Positions 13,905 through 26,332 of a DNA stretch of 64,000 nt are shown one piece after another. The position numbers and the translations under genes were made by a program. Below the pieces are notes generated by a model. The model was given only the letters and a program-made list of their open reading frames with translations, searched no databases and was not told the DNA's origin. Source of the stretch: Nautilus pompilius (lineage: Eukaryota; Mollusca; Cephalopoda; Nautilida; Nautilidae); contig JACATO010001445.1 of assembly GCA_018389105.1 (NCBI GenBank), positions 1 through 64,000 on the forward strand. The letters are read 5' to 3'. Position 1 is the first letter of the stretch. Each line of letters begins with the position of its first letter.

Positions 13905-14140
13905 CAGGGTGTCCGTAAAGTTACTATACAGTCTTACAAGTTACTATACAGACACCATGCAGTACAGTAAGATATTGTATTAAAATATTTATTTGTAACA
14001 AAAGAAATAACACCTTTATGTTTATCAAAATCTCAGAAAATACATGTGTTACATCCGAAAAGACTGTAACAATCAAGGCAAACAAATTCTAAACTGTATA
14101 GTAACTTGTAAGACTGTATAGTAACTTTACGGACACCCTG
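13905..14140. mobile_element. MITE of Tc1/mariner type, perfect 47-bp terminal inverted repeats
   Basis: Left end 13,905-13,951 begins CAGGGTGTCCGTAAAGTTAC. The right end 14,094-14,140 is its exact reverse complement over 47 bases. TATA flanks both sides, consistent with a TA target duplication. The 142-bp interior has no open frame of note. Each inverted repeat holds two direct copies of GTTACTATACAG, 20 bases apart, a possible paired transposase site. The perfect inverted repeats suggest recent insertion. Confidence 0.92.
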
Positions 14141-14146
14141 TATATG

Positions 14147-14480
14147 AGAGTTGCGCGGTTGTCCAGTGGTTAGTTCGCTGAACTGCTAAGGACCCTAGTT
14201 CGAATCCCGGTCGAAAACGACTCTGTTTGGCGTACCCTTTTGGCATGGTTTCTTTTTCGATTTCCCGTGTGGGGGTATTATCCGGATACTCCGGTTTCCT
14301 ACCAAATCTGAAAATGAGCATTTTTAGCGGAGAAGCTTCAGCCCCGGGGTCGTCCTGGATATGGCGCTAAAACTCGATTATTTTGTTGGGGATCTTGCCA
14401 GACGGATCGATGGTGAACTTAATCCTGACGTCCTCCGAATCAAGATCAGGAATGGAATGAATATATATATATATATCAAA
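14147..14480 (+). mobile_element. tRNA-derived SINE (near full length)
   Basis: The head has an A-box-like TTGTCCAGTGGTTAG and a B-box AGTTCGAATCCCGG at tRNA spacing. A ~260-bp unrelated body follows and the element ends in a (TA)n tail at 14,461-14,476. It begins about 7 bases from the right end of the MITE. It is a SINE rather than a tRNA gene because acceptor-stem pairing and a usable anticodon arm are missing. Confidence 0.8.
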
Positions 14481-14484
14481 TAAC

Positions 14485-15540
14485 TAGTTCTTTAAAATTA
14501 ATATCAGAAGAGCAGATAATTGGCGTGAGACGCGCGCGGGTGTAGACAAGGTAGAGATTTTGAAGACACTACGTCCTTTAATTCTGCATTTATTTATAAA
14601 TAATAATAATAAATAATAATTTTAAAAAAAAGAAAACAGAAGAAAGAAACAATAGGTTGACCACCATTGAAGCATTAATTAACCAGGTTAAGAATTAATC
14701 GTTATTAGTATATGTGTTATTCGCAGAAACTCTACGGCTGAAGCATTTCCCAACATCATCCTGCTAGCAACAGTAGCCGAACCAACTGACACATTCTACG
14801 CTCCATCATGTCGCTCGCTAGCCACCAGCACCGAAGCCGGCCTTTCTCAAGACTGGAATCTTGATGATGGCGACAAAGTAAAGCGACTGAAACACGACAT
14901 TCATTAGTCAGTTCACTTGCTGCTGCTGAACTGGTACGAAACGCCCGCATTAATCAACTGCTTTCATTTAGTTAATTAAAATTTCTAATGATCGAGAGGA
15001 ACTAAAATACATTTTGGTGAGGTAAGGGTTACCCCTTAATAATAACTATATATATAAGCTGATAAATACTTCTGAAATCTATACCGACGTTATACTGCAG
15101 TATCTTTAAATGGAAGGATTTCTGAATAAACATATTGCAAGTTTCTTTAAATTTACTATTTCTTTCACGAAAGAACAAGTTGTAATCTCGGTTTAGTTAT
15201 TATATTATTTTTTTTTTTTTTTTTTAAAAAAGATATTTAAACGGAGAAGAAGTTCTTCGTGAGTGATCCGCACTAACTCCGGGCTTCTACGACCTGACGT
15301 CATTTCCGTAATGATGCAATGCGGCCCATTCTGATGTGTGATTTTGTTCAGGTGATTACGGTTAGTAAAGTTGTAAACTTAATTTAAAAAAAAAAAATTA
15401 AAAAAAAAATAATTTCTTAATTTTGTTGGTGTTGCTGGAAATTGTTGAGACGAGGTTATACGTTACGTGTATTATTGCTCAGGAATCGTCTTTTGAAAGG
15501 TCCATGCTGTGTGTCATTTATTGAAAACGTTTTGGGTGAC
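14485..15540. other. Intergenic DNA, no gene recognised
   Basis: AT-rich with A and T homopolymers (15,206-15,225; 15,384-15,410). No coding exon was recognised. Confidence 0.4.
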
Positions 15541-15542
15541 CA

Positions 15543-15587
15543 CTTCTTCCTCTTCTTCTTCTTCTTATTATTCTTCTTCTTCTTCTT

Positions 15588-15635
<48 letters not shown>

Positions 15636-15672
15636 TTCCTATATTATTATTATAATATTATTATTATTATCC
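15543..15672. repeat. (CTT)n passing into (ATT)n
   Basis: CTT/TTC triplets with CCT interruptions, then ATT triplets. Confidence 0.9.
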
Positions 15673-17067
15673 GCTTCTGTACTTCTCAATCGCTTACTCT
15701 TCACGCGCACGTGTTCTTTTTTTCTTTCTTTCTTGGTGATATATCCGGCTTTTGGCAGATTTCTCAACTTGAGAACCGACGGGGAAAGAACGAACGGAGG
15801 CCCGTCATCGATTTAATAATCATTTGCGGGGGGACCTAAAGAAAGAAAAAAAAAATCCATAATTTGTTGCCTTTTCCCTTCTATTTGCAGATCTCCTTTT
15901 CTCGTGTTTTGATTTATCAACCTCGGAGATGCTAGGCGGAGGTTGGGGAATCGCCAGATCAAAACGATTGTTTTGTAATGTGATGTGATGCAAACCCCTT
16001 TGTATACATCTCTACTACCTACAGTTACAGTGTTCTACTAATCTCGTGGAGCTGTTCTCCTCCCTGGGGCCCCGCCTAGCTCTCTCTCTCTCCCTCGACG
16101 CACCTTGTGTATAAATTGTCGATTTCCTCCTTTCTTTTCCGGATGGGAATCGAACCAACTGCGACCGAGGCGCGGTGGCGCCTCCCACACACACACACTT
16201 ACCGGAATTTCCTTAAAGGTTCCGGATGAAGCACCGATCTTTTTTTCTCTCCCTTCTCGACAGGCTGCGGACCTTAAAGAAAATAAAACAAAAAAAAAAC
16301 ACCTTTATCTAAACTTGTGTAGAAATCTCGGGACGAAGCGCCCTCTTCCGGACGAAAATTTTCTATCTTGGAAACAATTTCTTCGTAAAGGTTATATTAT
16401 TATTATTATTATATTATTATATTATTATTATTATTATTTATTATTATTATTATTACGTTTGTATCTGCATAAAAATGAATCACGTATTAAAAAAAAGTTG
16501 CCACGGACAATGCCGATCACACACGACAGGTTTATGGACAGGAAGGAAGCAGACGACACCTGGAAATCATGCAAGAATTTTAAAAAAAAATGAACAACAA
16601 AGAAGCTACTTTCTAAAAAGTAAATCCAAGGATTCTGATCAAACGGTCACAGTGAGCGAGTTACCCAGGTGTTTCCAGAAAAATTTTCGGAATCTTCTCT
16701 ACAGAGATATTATTACGTATGTGCGTTGGTGGGTGGGGAGGAGGAAGTAAATCCGATGGCTACCTTCGGCAAGATATGTGTTCGAGTTTCTTCTTCATCT
16801 TCTTTCTGAATGGATTCAGGTTTTTTGAGAATACACTGGCTGATATCAGAAGAAGAAGAAGGATGAAAAGGAGGAGGAAAGACGCGTTTGGTTTTGAAAA
16901 CCCGCCCGGGATTTCAATGGATTCCGATCGGGAAATTCAGCTCGTGTCGGTATGTGCAGAGACTCGCCTCTGAAGAATGCTGCCGTTACTCTTTAAGAGA
17001 CGGACGGACAGCGGTATGGAACTGCTAGGGATATCTCTCCCAAAACTCAGGCGCGCGCACACATACA
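15673..17067. other. Intergenic DNA with (ATT)n at 16,397-16,456
   Basis: No gene recognised; also a GAA-rich run at about 16,848-16,880. Confidence 0.4.
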
Positions 17068-17320
17068 GAGAGAGAGAGAGAGAGATGGGGGGAGAGAGCG
17101 AGAGAGAGATGGAGAGAGATGGGAGGAGAGAGAGAGAGAGATGGAGAGAGATGGGGAGAGAGAGAGAGAGATGGAGAGAGTGGACGAGAGAGAGAGATGG
17201 GGAGAGAGATGGAGAGAGATGGAGAGATGGGAGAGACGAGAGAGAGAGATGGAAGAGATGGAGAGAGAGCGATGGGAGAGAGTGGGGAGAGAGAGAGAGA
17301 GAGAGATGGAGAAGATGATG
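17068..17320. repeat. (GA)n array with GATGG interruptions
   Basis: GA runs broken by GATGGGGAGAG and GATGGAGAG steps; opposite-strand frames are Ser/Leu low complexity. Confidence 0.9.
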
Positions 17321-18540
17321 ATGAATGGCTGACGGGCAAATGTTCACATGCCCTATTCTTTCGGCGAAGCGAACAGAACATTTATCATGAATAATACCTT
17401 TATCTCGCTGTAACAACAGTTCTTACACATTAATGTTTCATTAAGAAGTTTTGAACTTATATCACTACTTCCTTTTATTTTATTCTTTTTTGAAATGCAA
17501 GTTACGGCCCATGAACCTGGATGAATGAGGCGCAGCAGTCGCCGCATCATCGGGGCTGACAATGCGAGCAAAGCGTCCACATAAATCTTTTTAAAAAAGA
17601 AAGAAAGAAAAAGAGAGGGCGGGGGAAGGGAGCGGGGCTATTATACGAGCCCAGGAGTGGAAATGTCCCAGAACCGGCGCTGGCAGGGACGGGGAGGGGG
17701 TCGGAGCCCGCGGTCAGGGGCGCAGGAAGAAAGACCCTAGAATCATCCACCTTTTCGTCTACTCTTTCTCTTTGTGCGTCTTTATGAATAAGTGAATAGT
17801 TTATTTTTTTTAATCAACTTAATTTGATATGACAAGATATTTCTTTCCCCTAAGAGATGAGATGAGAGGAGGGAGGGAGAGGCAGTGGTTGTGTAAGCCG
17901 TGTGATGATGCATTCCGTCTCTTTGAAATGGCTGAACTAAGCCTGATTTATGTAAGACGAGTTTCCTGATCCCTTCCGAAATACCTTATATATACAGGTG
18001 TATCACCCCTGTTACAGGAACAAAGTTAATTAAGCGATTTATCAATGTAAAACGCGTTTCTTCTCTTCTTCTTCTTCTTCTATTTTATTATTATTATTTT
18101 TATTATTACTTCCGCTCGCTACTATATCGAACGAGTAGCTGCATCCGCCGTACATTCACCACCACCACACACGTGTCGCAAGCTGCCTTTAAGTTTCGCT
18201 TCTAAGGTTTAATGTGGAAGGAAGAGAGGCAGGGGGATGGGGATGGGGATGGGGATGGGGAGAAAACGAAAAAACATAAGGCAAACTTTTTATGATGCGG
18301 ACTCGATTTCTCAGATGGAGGTCGGGAGAATCCGTTCGGGGCAGGTGGACGATAATTCAATAGTGTGACGGCGAGGGAGGCCCGCCGACGGTACGAGGAC
18401 GTGGAGCGGACTCGATCTCTATCAACAGCTGGTCGGTCCCCTTTACCCTCGCATTGCGGACCCTTTTGGTTTTCTCCTCGTCTCCCGAGGGTGAGGGGAC
18501 GGGTTGTGTGTGGGGGGGGGGAGGGAGGAGAGGGGAGATG
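17321..18540. other. Intergenic DNA, no gene recognised
   Basis: Contains a CTT run at 18,061-18,080 and four GGGGAT repeats at 18,234-18,262, which could form a G-quadruplex on the plus strand. Confidence 0.4.
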
Positions 18541-18545
18541 TGGTG

Positions 18546-18581
18546 GGAGAGAGAGAGAGAGGATGGAGAGAGATGGATAGA

Positions 18582-18631
<50 letters not shown>

Positions 18632-18664
18632 GAGGGAGGATGGAGAGGAGATAGCGAGAGAGAT

Positions 18665-18696
<32 letters not shown>

Positions 18697-18975
18697 GATA
18701 GAGAGAGAGAGAGGAGAGAGAGGAGAGGACGAGACGAGATGATGAGAGAGAGAGAGAGAAGGAGAGAGAGAGAGAGAGAGGATGGAGAGCGACGATGATG
18801 GAAGGAGAGAGAGAGAGAGAGGAGGACAGAGAGAGAGAGAGATGCGACGAGGGATGGCGACGAGCTCGAGAGTGGAGAGAGACGGCGAGAGGAGAGAGAG
18901 AGAGCGAGAGAGAGAGGATGGAGAGAGGATGGATGAGAGAGATAGAGAGAGATAGAGGAGAGAGAGAGAGAGAGC
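18546..18975. repeat. (GA)n array, ~430 bp
   Basis: GA dinucleotides with GATGG and GACGA interruptions; long Ser/Leu and Arg/Glu frames are artefacts of the repeat. Confidence 0.92.
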
Positions 18976-19356
18976 GAGCTACGCACGGCATCTACGCAAC
19001 CTTGGTAACAGCAATCGACTGACTTTTTAAACTTTTAATTAGGAAATCTTTGCGCCAATTAACTAACTAAATGAACCAACTTGCAGTTAAAGAAACTATA
19101 GCATTAGGATTATTAAATTCCCTCTCTCTGTCCATTAATGCACTCCATGTACCATCAGCGCAAACTAAGGCTCCAAGCTAGAGAATTTATAAAACGCAGC
19201 AGCAGGTATCCTTCGATATTAATATGTAGGGTTTCTGTCTAAGGTAGATGCAAAACCTTTACATCATTTTACCAAACCTTCTTGAATGAAGTCCGGTGAA
19301 AAATCGCCTTTCGATGCAAAATCATGGTCTTCAAGAGGATAGACAGGAAAACGGAC

Positions 19357-19386
19357 ATCATCATCATCATCATCATCATCATTATT

Positions 19387-19442
<56 letters not shown>
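19357..19442. repeat. (CAT)n passing into (ATT)n
   Basis: About nine CAT triplets followed by some twenty ATT triplets. Confidence 0.93.
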
Positions 19443-19443
<1 letters not shown>

Positions 19444-22400
19444 AAGGGAAATACGATCACCCAAAGTAGATTACAGACGTCTTACTCTACGCCAACGTCC
19501 CTGGGTTCTGACGATTCTGGTACTAAAGCGAACAAGTCACGATTCTAACAAGTGTCTCCCCCCCACCTGTTCCTTTTAAACCATTAGCAATCGTTCCGTT
19601 TAAAATTATTAATCTAATTAATTTGAAGCCTGGACTGGGAGTGAGACACTTCGTGTACACAGTTCCTGGTGAGGTAGCGTAGGTTTCCGTCGTGCAGAGT
19701 TGGTGGTATTTTTCGGTCTTTGGTAGTTTAAAAGCCAACCGCTAGATTACATCTGCTATTTGTTTTTTTTTATTTTTTTATTAATTAACCGAAAACGGGC
19801 ACGTACCCTCTAGGAAGGCTACCCAGTGACCACCGGCCCGCATCGTGGAGATGAGGAAGTAACCTTGCAACTCCTGTCGTTTACCGAACTTTCCCTTCTT
19901 ATCTGCTTGCTTCCATTTACCCCCAGTTGTTCGCATAACATTAATTTACACGTATTATAATTGCATTACGCGTATTTAATTCTAAATCTGTTTAATTAGA
20001 TTTTAGTATATTTAATTATTGCATTAATTTTAAATAAAGGCGATATTTGTTTATTTTAAGTAAAGTGTAACTTGATTTTGCACACCTGCTCTGCTAACCA
20101 CTTCTCCCGAGACACCTGACTTATCACGCAGCGGGTGGCGTAGTCGTCGGGCTGGGATATCGATTCCGTTTTTACCTGAATTATCACCACGGCAACCGGG
20201 CCGATTCGAACCGGCGTATCCGACCACCCAAGGTTTCGAATAGGGGGAGCCCTCCGAGCAGACGTTCAATTCGCGAATACTGGTTAAATATCAGTGCCGT
20301 GTGACGGAAACAGAAACAAACCCAACTTTGCATATATAAATGTGTGTGTTGAGGGGCTGAATAGGTTAGGCCTGGTCGCTTCTGCGCAAACAATTAAGCC
20401 AGGTGGGGTTTATTTCTCCACGAAAGACTTAGCCCACCTGAGATAGTATTAACAAAACCCTCTTTATATATATATATATATGAGTTGTCCACCTCTTGTT
20501 CGCGGACACCAAAGCAGAACTGACAATAGACACAGTCAATTCTTACAGGAGGGAGCCGCCATTCGGAACAAATTTGTCAGCTGAAGATAATTAATTGTTT
20601 GCTGTTGCCGTTCTAAACTATTTTCATGCGTGAACACGAGAAGAAGAAGAAGAAGAAGACCCTATCGTTCATTGAAACGGAGCGCGACAGTTTCGCCTTA
20701 AAGTTGCCGAGGCAATTTTAAATTACCACTCATTTGAATACGAATTCATTTCTTCTGGCGTTAGAAAGGAGAAGGGAAACGAACATTCTAAGAAAGGGGG
20801 GGGGAGGGATTAATAAGAACGAAATATCGTAGCGGCTAGCATGGCGGAAGCCTAAGGGGAGAGAACCGGCATTTTTTTAAAAAAAAAGTGTAGTTAAAGG
20901 GAGGTAACTTTACCAAATCCCTCTAAAAAATTTACTGACAGCGCCGATAGTAAAAAAAAAAAAAAAGCTTTTTCTTCGGTTATTTCTCTTTCTTCTTCTC
21001 ACTTCTGTTTATAACTTTAAGCAATCACTCTGTCTGCAGAGATTCAATAGCGAATTCCCCCCCTTTTTTTTACCTGCCTGAAGGTAATATACTGTAAAAT
21101 AATTTATTGATCGTTCACGGATAAATAAATAAGTACAATTATCTTGTAATTATCGAGTACACTTTGCGGTGACCACTGTTAGAATAAGGCCAAATTTAAT
21201 TTAATTACTGGAGTTGTTTTTTTTTTACATGAATTAACAAATTAAAATTTTGTCGCACGAGTGACAATAACACGGGAGACAACTCTGCTTTTCTTCGGGG
21301 TTTTTGTTTATTCAGTTACAGGTAAATCCTCCCTCCAGTCCTATCTGGATAAATTTCATCCTTTTTTTTTTAAAAAAAAAAACACCAGGAAGAGTTTGTT
21401 TGTCTAGTGGTGGTGGGGTGATGGCCTGTGGGGACACCGTCGATCAACTTGTATCTATAGCCTGTTATTAAAAATAAAACAGACGTTAGATGTGGGCAAA
21501 CAACAATTTACGCATAACTGACTCAGGTATGTCAGAAACAGCCACGGTGCCATGGTAGAACTCGTTTACGCAAACATCAATAGTATAATCAAGAGGAAGT
21601 CTAGCGAATAAAAAAATGCCTGCGTGGGCAAAGCGAGCCCAGTCAGAGGTTGTCTTCCCGCCGGTCTGGCAGAGAGATTTCAATCCTTTAAAAGATCCCT
21701 TTAATCTTGGATGATGTCGAGACACTGGCCCACATGTTGTTCCGATTTCGAGCTACAAATTCAGGAATATTTGCTTATCAGGTATCCCGAGCCTGTTTTT
21801 TAACGAACATAAAACTCTTCTTGTTTTTTAAATATTTTTCCTTAAATCTGCATAATTCTAAGGTATTTTTATCTCTCTCTTTCCAAACTAGCCTGGAGGG
21901 GCACGACGATTATCCCCCCCTCTTTTGTTTGTGCCGCCTTCACCGTCTAGTATGGACCGTATAAAGAAAAATTATATATATATATATAAGTCCAGCACGT
22001 TTTTCAGCCTGTAGTTTTAACCTTTGACCTTTCACGAAAGGTGTCGCGTTCACCTCGGTCGTTCTTGCAATTTTAAAATAAACTACGAGATAAATAAAAA
22101 TTAAAACCTAATTAGTTTATTGTATTTTTAAATATTCACATGCGCAATTCCCGTTGTCTGTTATTGTTTCATTTTCAAATAAAATGGTAATGAATTCGGT
22201 GCTACGTAATTCAATTAAATTAGTTTCCATGTCTAAGAACGACACATGTATTAACCCTCACTTTAGCTTTCCATCAGAAATGCATATTTCTTACGTAATA
22301 TGGGAGATAACTCACCACATATTTTTTTTTTTTAACCGGGAAAATTACCTTTTTAAAAAATGTATTCACTGTGATATAATTAACATTAAAAGTCTGTAAT

Positions 22401-25400
22401 TTATGCTTAATTTTTTTTTTGTAAGGTTTATATTAACTTTCGTGAATGTTTACTGTCTATAAAATATGCAATTCGACATCTTTGGACACCTCTAAGCAAT
22501 ACATACACCATATATAAACAGTTTAGTAAAAACATTATCTTGTAATTTCAACAGAGACGAACAACAAAAAAATAATAATAAAACCAAGTAAATTATGTTA
22601 AAAGTTAAATTTCGCAGTATCCCGGAAGACAAGACAATTTTTTTTCCTCTGCCATCTAACGTCAACAATACATTCTGAAGAATTCCTGGGAATGGCAATA
22701 GCAGTAGAATTTATAATGGGAAACACGATACATTGTTTTTGAAAAACCGAAAGCTACCTCGAACTGTTAGTCGTAATATATTTTTAAAAAATTCAGCTAC
22801 GCTGATACCTCGGTAAAGCTGAATATATATATAACTTCAGCAGATCTTTTCACCAACCGGAAAAGAAAAGAAAAAAAAAATGTAATAGCGTTATACAATA
22901 GCAGCCTCACAAGTCACGGTCTGATATAACGCGGTCTGCGATAATTCACGGGTCGTCTGCTCTTTTGTGCCCAGCTCCGTTTTTTTTTGAGTAAGAATAA
23001 AGCAAACCTGTCAATCTTCCTTCCATAGTTAGCATAATTTCTTTCTCTTCTCTCTCAGCCTTACCGACGACTAAAGCCATTTTTTTGGACAATGCGTTAT
23101 CCGAGTATGAATAAGGTCGGCCCTGGGTAATCCTTGAAATTTATAAACTTTGCTACAGTTTTTGTCTCCCCCTCCCCCTTAATTCTGTAGAATATTAATA
23201 TGGCCTTCGTCATGTGTCGCGTCTCGTTACGCAGAAGTAATCTCCGACTGCTTTGTCAGTACTTATCGCTCCTTCCGGTTCTTTGTTTAGGCTAATACCT
23301 ACCTCGGAATGAAGAAGAAGAAGAAGCTCCTGACTGAACCGGACATTCCACGTTTTTTTTTTTAAAAGAAAAAATAAAACCGAATTTTGAAAGGAATATA
23401 TAATTTTGAACATACTGTATAAAATATCCATAAGACGACTGACGAACGTCCATACTGATTTATTTAGAATTGAACTATTTTTTTGTTTTGTTTTTTTTTT
23501 TATGATGAAAAGGGAAAAGGGTTACATCTGAGGAAAGTTGAGGGGGTGCGGGTGGGGAAATCACAGAATTTTACAAAAGAAAGAGGTGGCACAATACTTT
23601 ATGTACATGAGATTTCCCCAGAAACTGTCAGTCGGTTACATTTGCATATATTTTGGACTGCATCCGCAAGTTGAGCTCTGCGTTATCGTTTTTGCGCAAA
23701 AAAATATTCTAACAACAATAATAATGATGATAATGATACTAATAATTCTCTCTCTCTCCCCCAGCCCCGATATCGTCATAAAGAAAAAGGAAACGGAGAG
23801 CTCTCCCTGATAACTGACTTATCCACGCCATCAGAGGAAAAAATGCATCCATCCAAAGATGAGAAAACTGTCGAAAAGATCTGGATTAATTAAAAGAATA
23901 TGGTCCAAGGAAAGACACGCATAGCGGATAAGATACAAGAGATAGCATCACTCGGCACATTCAGAAAGAGTTTATCCACCTAGTAAACCCGCTTACCTCC
24001 CCATTATTCTTTAGAACTATGGAGATGCTTCCGGTGGGGCTAAGCGACTCGAATATGTCGAAAAGCAACGGTGACTTGTCCTCTGCACTTAATGTTAACG
24101 TTAAATTGTCGACAGAATTTTGTGTGTGTGTGGGGGGGGGTCTATCGGCAACTAATGGAGGATGGCATGATTACAAATCGGTTCGATTCATTCCTCCTGT
24201 TGGTTTTTTTCTGAAGAGAGAGCACCACCCCCCCACCTTTGCATGCATAAGCCAGTTCCTCTCTCAGAACTGCGATTGTTAGAGGCGTCAGTGGTCATCC
24301 CACATCCCCACCTGCCTCAGAAATAAGCACAGACAAAATATCGCCCGTGGCTTTCTTGCCCGGAAGCAAGCCACCTGTTCAACACCACGTCGTAGTCATC
24401 CACCCCGGAAGCTGCCCGTGTTAGCTACATACGACTACAACAGCATCCCCTTCTGTGCGACATCGGCCTCATCCCTTTCGGAAAATGCGATGCTCTTCCT
24501 CACACGGTGTCAAGCACCACTCCGACATCGCACGAGAGGCTCCCCGAGTTCTTACTCCGTACGTGATGTTACTGGGTGAAAGGTAAAGATATGTAAACGA
24601 ATATATTTGCTTTTCGGAAGAAGAAAAAGGATCTGAATGTTTTAGTTTCCTAAGGTTCAGATGTAACAGGAATCAACTACAACATTAAAAGAAAGAAAAA
24701 AGTTCTTTCTGGGGCCTGTACATCTTTAAGATGCCGTACGAAGGCTCACCGACTGACTGACTGTCTGTCGAGTATCTCGGATCGTGCAGACGACGAAAGT
24801 TACCTGGGCGGGCGAGTTCGCCCGTCTACGGAACAACCGTGGACAGTTTTTGGGTTCACACGGGCAAGGAAGAGGGGAAGGAAGGAAGGAAGAAAGAAGG
24901 GACTTTGAAATATGGCCGAGAAAGAAAAACGTCAGTTTTCCCTCCCTTCCCCAATTCCGCCCGCCTCGGCTTTTATTTTGGTCTTAACAAAAACGATTCA
25001 AAGACATGTCATCGGAATAAATTGGAACGGAGTAATGGGGCCGATTGAAGTCCCCCGAAGCGTGAGGGCGGGCCCTAACCATCCATGGTGCCCCCGCAAT
25101 TTGAAGAATCCAAGCCAGACGTTCGTATGGACGACGTTTCTGTAATCAGCAGATCAAGAGTGTGTCCGGAGACCCCTCTCTCTCTCTCTCTCTTTGCATC
25201 CAGCCTAATTCACCTTGAGACGGCGTACGGACCCCCTTTTGAGAGAAGGAAGTGACCTTAAAGCTCGGCCGCATTATAAAGTAATTAAGCCTAATGGGAA
25301 AACCGCGGGATTTCGGATAAACCCATTCGGATCGGTTCTTCGGACTGGCGTCAGTCAGCTGGCGCGTGTGCGCGCGAGCCCAGGTCTTTGTGTCGCTCCG

Positions 25401-25827
25401 CCGGGGTGGAAGATGCGGTCGACGTTCCGGACCTGCCTGGATAATGCGCGGAAATAGCTGGTTACGTCCGACCGTATTCATGGGACGGCTCTTGTAAGCC
25501 TGCCAATTCCGATTCCATTCCACGGAGGAGGGAAGAAAGGCGAAAGAAATACAAAAAAAAACGAATTAACGTATTTACATTAACCTCTCCCCTAAGGTTT
25601 CTTCTTTCGAATCTATTTAATTTCGCTTAATTCCGTAATTACAAATGTCAGTCCTGTTTCTTTGCTTTTCCTTTTTTTTCTCTCTCATCCACGCAATTTA
25701 GGGAGAAAAGGAAATTCTACGAATCGGATCGCGTTAACTTTTCCCAATACATGCATACACCGGTTGGGGCATATGCAGTTAATAAATAATAGCAATAGTA
25801 ATGGTTGAGCTTCGTAGGTGTATTGTA
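19443..25827. other. Intergenic DNA, mostly without recognised features
   Basis: Apart from the Penelope-like fragment at 21.5 kb I see no gene. There are (TA)n runs at about 20,466 and 21,973, numerous A/T homopolymers, and B-box-like pieces near 20,130-20,215. The part from about 24.78 to 25.51 kb is markedly GC- and CpG-rich but has no exon I can identify. Confidence 0.4.
21490..21640 (-). pseudogene. Penelope-like/related reverse transcriptase fragment
   Basis: The minus strand encodes LFARLPLDYTIDVCVNEFYH followed by GTVAVSDIPESVMRKLLFAH, then a stop. This resembles the stretch LFTNIPLDETIDICVDxLY...IPKxxFRELLxxA that precedes the YVDD block in Penelope-like reverse transcriptases. The rest of the domain is not present in frame, so this is a short relic. 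Assigned from memory of the family pattern. Confidence 0.5.
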
Positions 25828-26332
25828 CAGGGTGTTTCAAAAGTCTATGTCACATTCTAAGAACTCTTATATCATGAACTACAAATGGCAGCGTGATTGA
25901 ACTGGTACCACAAGTGTCTTAATGTTAAACAGTATCTGAACACCACTCTGCCTGACAGACTGATCGCGTGTTCCTACGATGGCCACCTAGGTCTCCAGAG
26001 CTCACGCCATGTGACTTCTTCCTCTGGGGGTTATGTGAAAGGCCTCGTGTACGTTACCTCCCCTTCCCAGAGAAGTGGATGATCTGAAGACTCAAATAAC
26101 TGAAGCCTTGGCAACCATCGACAACGCTATGCTTGGTCGCGTTTGGCAAGAATTGGATTATCGCTTGGATGCGTGTCGTCTAACCCGCGGCGCTCACATT
26201 GAACACCTGTAAGAACCTGTATAGAATCTTGGAAATATTAGCTTTCAGGTAATATAAATTGTGTTTTGATATCCTCAATGGTTATTAAGATATACGGTGT
26301 CCTAATGTGACATAGACTTTTGAAACACCCTG
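25828..26332 (+). mobile_element. Deleted mariner-type transposon with 29-bp inverted repeats
   Basis: Left end CAGGGTGTTTCAAAAGTCTA (25,828 on) and right end are exact inverted repeats over at least 29 bases and are flanked by TA on both sides. The interior encodes only the C-terminal end of a DDE transposase, in broken frames: RWPPRSPELTPCDFFLWG near 25.98-26.03 kb, GYVKGLVYV after a one-base shift, then DDLKTQITEALATIDNAM ... LDYRLDACRLTRGAHIEHL and a stop at 26,212. The D of TPCD is the likely third catalytic acid. The N-terminal DNA-binding region and first two acids are deleted, so the copy is non-autonomous. Confidence 0.93.

Noticed and set aside
14147..14225. Functional tRNA gene
   Set aside because: A and B boxes are present but acceptor-stem pairing and a clear anticodon loop are missing, and it continues into a SINE body.
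20110..20240. tRNA-like boxes (GGTGGCGTAGTCGTCGGG; antisense GGTTCGAATCGG)
   Set aside because: Boxes are in opposite orientations or wrongly spaced; possibly SINE debris but not supportable as one element.
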